This document shows, piece after piece, positions 39,420 to 47,500 of a stretch of 64,000 bases of DNA; position 1 is the stretch's first letter; each line of letters begins with the position of its first letter. A program made the translations under genes and the position numbers. The notes under the pieces were generated by a model, which ran no database searches, had not been told where the DNA came from, and was given only the letters and a program-made list of their open reading frames with translations. The DNA comes from Streptomyces sp. NRRL F-2580 (GTDB taxonomy: Bacteria; Actinomycetota; Actinomycetes; Streptomycetales; Streptomycetaceae): the NCBI RefSeq assembly GCF_000720115.1, contig NZ_JOIR01000012.1:85724-149723 (forward strand), given 5' to 3'.

Positions 39420-40961
39420 ATGACGATCGCCGGTGGGTTCCTCTCGAACACCACGAAAACACCCGGCCGGGCCGCCCTCGCCATCGGCGGAGGAGCCGGG
39501 CGACAGTGGAGCTACGACGCGCTGCGGCGCGGCGCGCTCGCCGTCGCCCGGGCCCTGCGCGCCGAGTTCGGCCCGCGTCCCGGCCCCGAGGTGCGGATCG
39601 CCGTACTCCTCGGCAACCGCGAGGAGTTCCCGCGCCTCTTCCTCGGCGCGGCCGTCGCCGGCATCCCGGTCATGGTCCTCGACCCGGCGTGGAGCGACGC
39701 CGAACTGGCCGCCGTCCTGCGCGACACGCCGCCCTCCCGGCTGTTCTGCGAGAGCGCCGGCGAACCGCTCACGCGGTACGTGCCCCCCGCCGGCCTGCTG
39801 GAGGTGCCCGGACCCCGCTTCGAGGCCTGGCTGCGCGATCACGGCGGCGGGGAGGCCCCCGACGGACCCGCGGAGTTCGCCGGGGTGCCGGACAGCGCGC
39901 CCTTCTACGTCGGCTTCACCTCGGGGAGCACCGGCCGGCCCAAGGGCGTGGTCCGCTCGCACCGGTCCTGGCTGCGCACCTTCGACCGCTACACCGACGG
40001 GTTCGGCATCGACGCGAGCGACACGATCCTGCTGCCGGGCTCCCTCGCCCACTCGCACTTCCTCTTCGGCCTGGTGCACGGACTGCACGTCGGGGCGACC
40101 GTCTGCCTGATGCCCGCCTTCGACGCGGGCCGCGCACTCGACGACATCGAGCGGCACTCCGCCACCCGGCTCTACCTGGTGCCCACCATGTTCCAGGCGC
40201 TTCTCGACCACGCGCGCCGGCACCCGGGCCGTCGCTTCCCCGGGGTGCGCTCCCTGCTCTCGGTGGGCGCGAAATGGTCCCCGGCCCGCCGCGCCCAGGC
40301 CGGGGAACTCTTCCCGAACGCCGACGCCGTGGAGTTCTACGGGGCGACGGAACTCAGCCTCGTCTCCGTCCTCCACGGGGACGACGACGGCCCGCGGGAG
40401 TCGGTCGGCAGGCCCGCGGCCGGGGTCGAGCTGTCGCTGCGCTCGCCCTCGGGCGAGGAGGTCGGCGTGAACGAGCCGGGCCAGGTGCACGTGCGCAGCG
40501 ACATGCTCTTCACCCGCTACCTGTCGGCCGAGGACGGCGAAGGCCCGGACCGGGACGGCTGGTTCACCGTCGGCGATATCGGCCGCGTCGACGAGCGCGG
40601 CTACCTCCACCTCGTCGGCAGGAAGAAGGGAATGCTGATCAGCGGCGGGCTCAACGTGCACCCGGAGGAGGTCACGGCGGCCCTGCTCCAGCTGGAGGAG
40701 ATCGCCGAGGCCGCGGTGGTCGGACTGCCCGACGAGCACTGGGGCGATCTCGTGTGCGCGGTGGTCCGATGGCACGGCGAGTCGCGCCTCGCCCTGACCG
40801 AGGTACGCGACCGGGCCGCGGCCCACGTGTCGCGGCAGAAGTGCCCCAGGCGGCTGTTCGAGACGGACGCGCTGCCCTACACGTCCAGCGGAAAGATCGA
40901 CCACGGGCGGGTGCGCGGCATCCTCCTCGACGGTCGCCACGGTATGCGGGAGGTCATGTGA
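39420..40961 (+). CDS. Acyl-CoA ligase (AMP-forming)
   Basis: 513 residues from ATG 39420 (gagggag upstream; GTG 39405 is less likely). ANL motifs: FYVGFTSGSTGRPKGVV (~160), YLVPTMFQALL, VEFYGATELSLVS (~305), GWFTVGDIGRVDERGYL (~380), RKKGMLISGGLNVHPEEV and the catalytic Lys in YTSSGKIDHG (~490). Medium length, single A domain with no carrier, so it forms acyl-CoA or loads an ACP in trans. Next to BioF the obvious candidate substrate is a dicarboxylic or branched short acid such as pimelate or a methylated analogue; this is inference. Coupled to the thiolase gene by a GTGA overlap. Confidence 0.92.
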   Translation: MTIAGGFLSNTTKTPGRAALAIGGGAGRQWSYDALRRGALAVARALRAEFGPRPGPEVRIAVLLGNREEFPRLFLGAAVAGIPVMVLDPAWSDAELAAVLRDTPPSRLFCESAGEPLTRYVPPAGLLEVPGPRFEAWLRDHGGGEAPDGPAEFAGVPDSAPFYVGFTSGSTGRPKGVVRSHRSWLRTFDRYTDGFGIDASDTILLPGSLAHSHFLFGLVHGLHVGATVCLMPAFDAGRALDDIERHSATRLYLVPTMFQALLDHARRHPGRRFPGVRSLLSVGAKWSPARRAQAGELFPNADAVEFYGATELSLVSVLHGDDDGPRESVGRPAAGVELSLRSPSGEEVGVNEPGQVHVRSDMLFTRYLSAEDGEGPDRDGWFTVGDIGRVDERGYLHLVGRKKGMLISGGLNVHPEEVTAALLQLEEIAEAAVVGLPDEHWGDLVCAVVRWHGESRLALTEVRDRAAAHVSRQKCPRRLFETDALPYTSSGKIDHGRVRGILLDGRHGMREVM

Positions 40962-42160
40962 ACGGGCAGCGGCCCATCGTCGCGGCGGCGCGGCGGACCC
41001 CGATCGGCCGGATCGGCGGCGCCTTCGCCACCACACCGGTCCACGAGCTCCTCGGGCCCGTCCTCACGGCCGTGCTGGAGGACCTGGGGCTCACCGGAGC
41101 CGACGTCGACGACGTGATCGTCGGCAATGCCGGGGGCTCCGGCGGCAACCCCGCGCGGTACGCCGCGCTCACCGCCGGCCTGGGCATCGAGGTGCCTGCG
41201 ACCACCGTCGACCGGCAGTGCGGCAGCGGTCTGGAGGCCGTGAACCTGGCGGCCCGGCTGGTGGCGGCGGGAGCGGCGGACGTCATCCTGGCCGGCGGCG
41301 CGGAGAGCGCCAGCACCGCGCCCTGGCGGGTGGAGCGCCCGGCCGTCCCGCACGGGACACCCCGGTTCTACGCCCGCCCGCACTTCGTACCCGCCGAGTT
41401 CGGGGACCCCGACATGGGGGTCGCCGGGGAGAACGTGGCACGGCGGGGCGGGATCACCCGGGAACGCCAGGACCGGTTCGCGCTCGCCAGCCACCGCAAG
41501 GCGGTCGAGGCCGCCCGGGCGGGACGCCACGCGGCCGAGCTGGTGCCCGTGGACGTACGCGTCGGCAAGGCGGGCACCGTGACCGTGACGGCGGACGAGT
41601 GCCCGAGGCCGGACACCAGCCTGGAGAAGCTCGCCCGGCTGCGGCCCGCGTTCGTCGAGGGCGGCACCGTCACCGCCGGCAACTCCTGCCCCGTCAACGA
41701 CGGCGCGGCCATGGTCGCCGTGGTCTCCGAGCGGAAGTTCCGCGAACTGGGCCTGACCAGGGGGCTGCGGGTCACCGACTCCGCGGTGACCGGCGTGGAC
41801 CCGGAGATCCTCGGCTGGGGTCCCGTCCCGGCGGTGCGCCGGCTGCTCAAGCGCAACCCCGGCCTCGACCTCGCCGACGTCGAACTGGTGGAGTTCACCG
41901 AGGCGTTCGCCGGTCAGGTACTGGCCTGCCTGGACGAACTGGGCATCCCCGAGGAGCGGGTCAACCGCGGCGGCGGCGCCATCGCGCTGGGCCACCCCTG
42001 GGGCGCCTCGGGTGCCGTCCTGGTGACCCGGCTCTTCTCGGACATGTTCGGGGACACGGACCCCGTGGCGGGCCGGGCCCGGTACGGCCTGGCCACGCTC
42101 GGGGCGGCGGGCGGCCTCGGCATCGCCACCCTCTTCGAACGCCATGCGCCGCGGCCCTGA
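40958..42160 (+). CDS. Thiolase-family protein with altered catalytic residues
   Basis: 400 residues from GTG 40958. Thiolase fold: nucleophile Cys in DRQCGSGLEAV (~88), His in AIALGHPWGASGA (~350). Two canonical elements differ. The NEAFA oxyanion motif reads FTEAFAGQ (Asn to Thr), and the C-terminal CxGGGxG loop, whose Cys is the acid/base in degradative and biosynthetic thiolases, reads LGAAGGLGIA with no Cys. Such changes suggest altered chemistry: hydrolysis or transfer, a one-way condensation, or loss of activity. It may shorten or extend the acyl-CoA made by the ligase before use by ketosynthase or BioF. The overlap with the ligase gene shows joint expression. Earlier in-frame starts fall inside the ligase gene. 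Confidence 0.88.
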   Translation: MNGQRPIVAAARRTPIGRIGGAFATTPVHELLGPVLTAVLEDLGLTGADVDDVIVGNAGGSGGNPARYAALTAGLGIEVPATTVDRQCGSGLEAVNLAARLVAAGAADVILAGGAESASTAPWRVERPAVPHGTPRFYARPHFVPAEFGDPDMGVAGENVARRGGITRERQDRFALASHRKAVEAARAGRHAAELVPVDVRVGKAGTVTVTADECPRPDTSLEKLARLRPAFVEGGTVTAGNSCPVNDGAAMVAVVSERKFRELGLTRGLRVTDSAVTGVDPEILGWGPVPAVRRLLKRNPGLDLADVELVEFTEAFAGQVLACLDELGIPEERVNRGGGAIALGHPWGASGAVLVTRLFSDMFGDTDPVAGRARYGLATLGAAGGLGIATLFERHAPRP

Positions 42161-42186
42161 CCGCCGGCCCGACTCGCGGGCGGCGG
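42161..42186. terminator. Bidirectional terminator hairpin
   Basis: CCGCC-g-GCCCG pairs with CGGGC-GGCGG: a 10-base-pair stem with one bulged G and loop actcg, starting at the base after the thiolase stop. It sits between convergent genes (thiolase and P450), so it probably ends transcription from both sides. Confidence 0.6.
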
Positions 42187-42194
42187 GGCCTCGT

Positions 42195-43442
42195 TCAGCC
42201 CCGCTCCACCAGCACCTGGAGCGGGGCCCGGAACGAGAGCAGCGCCAGCATCTCGGGCGAGGACCGGTCCGAGAGCCTGAGGTCCGGGAGTCGCTCGGCC
42301 GTCATCCGCATCACCACATCCGCCTCCATCCTGGCCAGTTCGGCGCCGGAGCAGCGGTGACGCCCCACGCCGAAGGACAGGTGCTTGCGGACGTTGGCCC
42401 GGTGCGGACAGAGCTGCTCGGGGTTCTCGAAGACCTCGGTGTCCGAGCCGGTGGACGAGAGCATCAGCAGCAGCGGCGCCCCGGCCGGCAGGTCCACGCC
42501 GGACAGGGTCATCGGCCGGCCGGTGACCCGGCGCCAGGTGGTGATGGGCGGATCACGCCGCAGCACCTCCTCGGTCCAGGGCTCGACGGTCGCCGGCGCC
42601 TCGGCGAACCGCCGCCACAGACCGGGCTCCTGGAGGGCCCTGCGGTACATGGTGCTGAGCATCTGGGTGGTCGTCATCTGACCGGCGATGATCATGAAGT
42701 AGACCACCGCGGCCTTCTGGGTCACGCCCAGCGGCTCCCCGTCCGGCAGCCGGTGCGCGGCGAGCGCCCCGAGCAGCGTGGCCTCCTCGGGCGCGGGCTT
42801 CGAGACCAGCGCGGTGAGCCAGGCGTAGAACTCGGCGGCCCCGCGGGCCAGCGCCACCTCGCGCTCGCCCCGCGGCCGCCCCCAGAACAGTTCCAGGGAG
42901 GCGTCGCTCCACCGGGCCAGGGTGTCGATGTCCACGTCGATGGCCGATTCCAGACCGAGCAGCCGCAGCATCACCCGGAAGGGCACGTCCCGGGCGATGG
43001 TCGTCGCCAGATCGCACGCGCCGTCGGCGGCGAGCCGCCGCTCGACGTCGTCGAGCGCCTCCGCCACGACCTTCTCGACCATCGGCACCGCGGCGTTGAC
43101 GGCCTGGGCGTTGAGCAGCTTCGTCATGATGCGCCGATAACCGGCGTGACTGTCCGAGCTGTTGTTTGCAAGTGTTTGCGGGAGGTCGAACTTGACCCGT
43201 GCGAGGGCGCGCAGCGTCGGCACCGAGAAGCGCCCGATGGCGTCGATCGCGTTGTCCGGAAGGAAATTCTCCGGATCGAGGAGAATGGAGCGCACGTCCT
43301 CGTACCGGCTTATCAGCCAAAGCCCCGTGTTCTCGTCGTACTTCACGGGTTCTTTCGCGCGGAGTGCCGCCATCGCCGGATAGGGGTCGAGTGCGTACCC
43401 CTGGTCGAACAGATCCACACTGCCAACGGGTATTGCCACCAT
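42195..43442 (-). CDS. Cytochrome P450 beside the BioF operon
   Basis: 415 residues from ATG 43442 (aaggtgg upstream; an adjacent GTG is at 43445). Soluble bacterial P450: heme loop LSFGVGRHRCSGAELARME (Cys ~365), K-helix EEVLRRDPP, I-helix IIAGQMTTTQML (~240), where the usual AG(G/H)ETT acid is Met, so proton delivery may differ or the substrate may supply the group. Convergent with the ACP-KS-BioF-ligase-thiolase operon and downstream of streptavidin on the same strand. In Bacillus the biotin-locus P450 BioI cuts acyl-ACP to pimeloyl-ACP, so an acyl-ACP oxidation role is an attractive but unproven idea. Hydroxylation of the peptide antibiotic is the alternative. Confidence 0.92.
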   Translation of the reverse strand: MVAIPVGSVDLFDQGYALDPYPAMAALRAKEPVKYDENTGLWLISRYEDVRSILLDPENFLPDNAIDAIGRFSVPTLRALARVKFDLPQTLANNSSDSHAGYRRIMTKLLNAQAVNAAVPMVEKVVAEALDDVERRLAADGACDLATTIARDVPFRVMLRLLGLESAIDVDIDTLARWSDASLELFWGRPRGEREVALARGAAEFYAWLTALVSKPAPEEATLLGALAAHRLPDGEPLGVTQKAAVVYFMIIAGQMTTTQMLSTMYRRALQEPGLWRRFAEAPATVEPWTEEVLRRDPPITTWRRVTGRPMTLSGVDLPAGAPLLLMLSSTGSDTEVFENPEQLCPHRANVRKHLSFGVGRHRCSGAELARMEADVVMRMTAERLPDLRLSDRSSPEMLALLSFRAPLQVLVERG

Positions 43443-43523
43443 CACGTCAATTCCACCTTCCCCCGACCGACGGTATCAAGCCGTCACGATCGCGCTGAAT
43501 ACCCGCCGGGGACGAACCTGTGT

Positions 43524-43535
43524 GAGACGCGTCTC
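43524..43535. promoter_or_regulatory. 12-base palindrome upstream of P450
   Basis: GAGACGCGTCTC is a perfect palindrome about 80 bases before the P450 start and just past the streptavidin terminator, where the P450 promoter should lie. Candidate operator for a dimeric regulator; no regulator gene is adjacent. Confidence 0.35.
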
Positions 43536-43570
43536 GCGTGGACGGCGCCGGGGCGGGTCCGCGGACGGAC

Positions 43571-43602
43571 GGGCCGTCCGGAGGATCCCCTCCGGACGGC
43601 CC
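43571..43602 (-). terminator. Strong terminator of the streptavidin gene
   Basis: Perfect 14-base-pair stem (43571-43584 with 43589-43602) and 4-base loop atcc, beginning 48 bases after the streptavidin stop codon. The stem is very GC-rich, with no U-run, as is usual in Streptomyces. It should isolate streptavidin transcription from the P450 gene. Confidence 0.8.
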
Positions 43603-43649
43603 GCACGTGTTCGGTTCGGCGTCTCGGCACCTGGGTGCCCGGGCGCGTC

Positions 43650-44198
43650 CTACTGCTGGACGGCGTCGAGCGGGTTGCCGTTGTTGACGCCGGCCTTCTT
43701 GGCCGCGTCGATGGCGGCGGCGGACGGCTTCACCTTGGTGAAGGTGTCGTGGCCGACCAGGGTGGACTTCCAGGCGTCGGCCGCGGTGGTGCCGGAGGTC
43801 AGCAGCCACTGAGTGTTGATCTTCGCCTCGGCGCCGCCGACGTACTGGCCGCTCCACGTCGTGGCGGAGTGGGCGTTGCGGTAGTTATTCTTCCAGGCCA
43901 CCGTCCAGCCGAGGGCGGTGCCGGTGCCGTCGGCGGGGGCGGCGTCGTAACGGCCGGTCAGGACGTAACGGCTCTCGGCGTTGCCGACGGCCGACTCGTA
44001 GGTGCCGGTGAGGCCGCCGTCCGCGTTCGCGGTCACGATGAAGGTCGAGCCCAGCTGGTTGTACCAGGTGCCGGTGATGCCGGCCTCGGCGGCCGAGACC
44101 TGGGCCTTCGCGTCCTTCGTGGGGTCCGCCGAGGCGCTGGCCGTAATCCCGACGGTGGTGAGCGAAACGGCGATGGCTGCAACGACGATCTTGCGCAT
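43650..44198 (-). CDS. Streptavidin precursor (secreted biotin-binding protein)
   Basis: 182 residues: Sec signal peptide [20 protein letters not shown] then SASA, cleaved before DPTKDAKAQ. The mature chain is streptavidin, differing by a few substitutions and a one-residue loop deletion ([10 protein letters not shown]). Biotin-pocket residues are all present by canonical numbering: Asn23 and Ser27 (WYNQLGSTF), Tyr43/Ser45/Asn49 (TYESAVGN), Trp79 (GWTVAWKNN), Ser88/Thr90/Trp92 (HSATTWSG), Trp108 (NTQWLLTSG), Trp120 and Asp128 ([10 protein letters not shown]). The RYD motif is kept. As a secreted tetramer it removes biotin from the surroundings, complementing BioA inhibition by stravidin. GTG 44207 is in frame with aggggagt at ideal spacing, so translation may start three codons before the usual ATG. 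Single gene with its own terminator. Confidence 0.98.
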   Translation of the reverse strand: MRKIVVAAIAVSLTTVGITASASADPTKDAKAQVSAAEAGITGTWYNQLGSTFIVTANADGGLTGTYESAVGNAESRYVLTGRYDAAPADGTGTALGWTVAWKNNYRNAHSATTWSGQYVGGAEAKINTQWLLTSGTTAADAWKSTLVGHDTFTKVKPSAAAIDAAKKAGVNNGNPLDAVQQ

Positions 44199-44207
44199 GT
44201 GAGACAC

Positions 44208-44501
44208 GAAAAATACTCCCCTAGGTGTTGCCGACGGGGTGGCCGGCACGCATGTTGCGCGCGTCGCCCGTATCCCGCCCGTCAAGGTTTGTGACCTCGG
44301 CCGTGCACCTGGCGGTGCCGGTGGACAAGCAGCAATGCGGCATGGGCCGTTGGCGGCAGAACAGGATGGTCGAGGTCCGGGTCGATGGTTGCCAAGGGCA
44401 CATGTTCGGTGGAAATCGTACTATTGATACGGGGGTTCGCAGCAACGTTTTCTGCAAAGGAATTTCAGCCAAACTGTGGCCGAGTATGGACGTTGGCCTC
44501 G
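44208..44501. other. Non-coding region upstream of streptavidin
   Basis: No gene. On the minus strand the streptavidin ribosome binding site (aggggagt) lies at 44216-44223. A possible promoter is TTGCTG ... TAGTAC near 44447 and 44422, 16 bases apart, in a locally AT-rich stretch (aatcgtactattgatac). It also separates streptavidin from the STAND/WD40 gene, which ends at 44502 on the same strand. Confidence 0.4.
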
Positions 44502-47500
44502 TCAACTCCGGTTCGGATCAGCCATTCCTCGGCCGGTCGGGCCCTTCCGCAACCCGTCGATCGCCGCCAGCCGCGCCCCCACGTCCAGGTTCCACAGCCG
44601 CACGGTTCCGTCCGTGCTGCTGCTGGCCACCGTCCGCCCGTCGGGGGCGAAGACGACCCCCCACACCGCGCTCGCGTGCCCGGACAGCGCCGCCACCGTC
44701 CGGCGCCCCGCCACGTCCCACAACCGCACCGTACGGTCGTTGCCGCTGCTCGCCAGCGTGCGCCCGTCCGGCGAGAAGGCGATGCCCCGCGCGGAGCCGG
44801 TGTGGCCGGACAGCGCCGCCCGGAAGCGGTGGCGCCGCGCGTCCCACAGCCGTACGGTCCCGTCGTTGCCACTGCTGGCCAGGGTCCGCCCGTCCGGGCT
44901 GAAGGCCACCCCGCGCACCGCGCCCGTATGACCGGTCAGGGCGGCCAGCGCACGGCGCCCCGCCACGTCCCACAGACGGACCGTCAGATCGTCGCCGCCG
45001 CTCGCCAGCGTGCGTCCGTCAGGGCTGAACGCCACGTCGTTGGCGAAATCGGTGTGCCCCGTGAGGATGGCGAGCGGGCGGTGCGCCGCGACGTCCCACA
45101 GCCGTACGGTGCCGTCCGAGCCGGCCGAGGCGAGCGTCCGCCCGTCGGGGGAGAAGGCCACCGCGAACACGGTGCCGCCCAGCCCCGCGAGCGTGGCCGA
45201 CGGACCGCCCGCCGCGACGTCCCACAGCCGTACGGTGCCGTCCGAGCCGGCCGAGGCCAGGGTCCGCCCGTCGGGGGAGAAGGCCACCGAGAACACCGTC
45301 TCGCTGTGCCCCTCGAAGGTGGCCAGCACCCTGCGCTCCGCCACGTCCCACAGCCGCACCCGGTGATCCGCCTCCGCGGTCGCCAGCAGCGTGCCGTCCG
45401 GGCTGTACGAGGCGTGCCAGATCTCCGTGAAGGGCCGCGAGGCCAGCGCCGCACCCCGCAGGTCCCACAGCACCACCGACTGGTCGAAACCGGCGGTGGC
45501 CAGCACCGCCCCGCGCTGGTCCACGGCCACCCCGAGCACGTAATCGGTGTGCCCGGCCAGGGTCGCCGTCAGCCGGCCGCCGGCCACGTCCCACAGCCGG
45601 GTCGTCCCGTCGCCGCCCGCGCTGACGACCGTCGTCCCGTCCGGCGTGTAGGCGACGCCGTTGACGTCGTCGCTGTGCCCGGTCAGCGTCGCGGCCGTCC
45701 GCCGCCCGGCCACGTCCCACAGCCGTACGGTCCGGTCCACGCCCCCCGTGGCGACCGTGCGGCCGTCCGGGGCGAACGCCACCCCCAGCACCTCGTCGGT
45801 GTGCCCGGTGAGCACGGCCGGCGGTCGGACCTCCACGGGATCCCACAGCCGTACGGTCCGGTCGGCGCCGGCCGAGACCAGCGTCCGGCCGTCCGGGGCG
45901 TACGCGAGGGCGTTGACCCGCCCGGTGTGGCCCGCGAGGGAGGCGACGGCACGGTGGTCCCCGGTGGTCTCCCACAGCCGGACCGTGCCGTCGGCGCCGG
46001 CGACCGCCAGCGTCCGCCCGTCGGGGGCGAAGGCCACGGCCCGGCCGCCCGCCGTGCTCGCGGGGAGCACCCCCGTCGGACGGTGGGTCACGGTGTCCCA
46101 GAGCCGCGCCGGCCCGTCCGTGGAGGCGGCGGCGAGGAGCTGCCCGTCGGGGCTGACGGCGACCGCGCGGACCCGCCCGGGCATGGTGAAGGTGGCGAGC
46201 GTGCGGCGGTCGGCCACCCGCCGCAGGGTCACCGTCCCGTCGGAACCGCCCGTCGCCAGCGCACCGTTGCCTGGGGAGAAGGCCACCGCGTTGACCGGCC
46301 CGCCGTGCCCGCCCAGGCGGGCGATGAACGGCTGGGACTGGGTGCTCAGCAGGGCGCCCCGGGCCTCGCTCGTCGGCGCGGTCCGGTAGGCCTCCCCGGC
46401 GAGCCGCAGCGACGCCTCCGGCTGGCCGGCGGCGAGCGCCGCCGACTGCAGGGCGAGCGCCCGCGAACGCGCGACCCGCTCCTGGCCGAGCGCCCCCGCG
46501 CGCTGCTGGTAGGCCAGGCCGCCGGCACCCACCGCGAGCACCAGCAGGACGACGAGCGTGGCCAGCATCCGCTGCCGCAGCCGCACCTGGCGCGCGGCCT
46601 GCCGCTCGCGGCCGTCGTGCGCCTCCTGGCCGGCCCGGAGGAACGCGGCCTCCAGGGGGGCGAGCCGGCTCCTGCCGTCCAGCTCGTCGGCCCAGGAGCG
46701 GGCGGTGTCCAGCCGGGTCCCGCGGTAGAGCGCCGACGGATCCCGGCCCTCGCGCTCCCACTCGGCGGCGGCGTGGGCCAGTTGCTGGTGGATCAGGAGC
46801 CCGGCCCGGTCGGCGTGGATCCAGCCGCGCAGCCGTGGCCAGGCGTGGAGCAGCGCCTCGTGGGTGATCTCGACGGTGTCGCTGTCCATGGTGATCAGGC
46901 GGGCCCGTACGAAGGTGTCGAGCGCGGCCGCGGCGGGGCCCGCGTCGGCCAGTTGTTCCATCAGGGCGGTCCGGCTCATCCGGCGCCGGGCCGCGCCCGT
47001 GCCGTCGGCCACGTGCACCAGCCGTACCAGGACGCGGCGCAGCGTGTGCTGCTCCGCCGGGTACAGGCGGGTGAACACCTCCTCGGCCGTGCGGGCGATC
47101 GCCCCCTGGATGCCGCCGGTGCGCTCGTACCCGGCGACGGTCAGGGTGGTGCCCTCGCGCTGCCGCCAAGTGGCCATCAGCGCGTGGGAGAGCAGCGGCA
47201 GCGCGGCGGAGGGCGTCCGGTCCGGCGGATCGTCGCGCAGTCCGACATCGCGCAGCAGCAGCGGGACCAGGCCCGGTTCGAGGGTGAGACCGGCGAGCTC
47301 GGCCGGCCGGGTGATCGATTCCCGCAGCTCCGCCGGGGACATCGGGGGCGGCACGAACAGCCCGCCGGTGAAGACCGGGGCCAGCTCCGGAAGGTCCAGG
47401 CAGTTCCCGGAGAAGTCAGCCCGTACGCCGAGCACCACGACGGCGGGGTCGTGACCGGCCGGCGTCGCCGGGCCGGACGCGGCCAGCGCGCAGAGCACCC

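Noticed and set aside
39506..42160. Fusion of acyl-CoA ligase and thiolase
   Set aside because: The upstream half is out of frame with the ligase; the thiolase starts at GTG 40958 overlapping the ligase stop.
44530..46330. Repeat array resembling CRISPR or a satellite
   Set aside because: Units of about 126 bases are in frame with WD40 codons and have no spacers.
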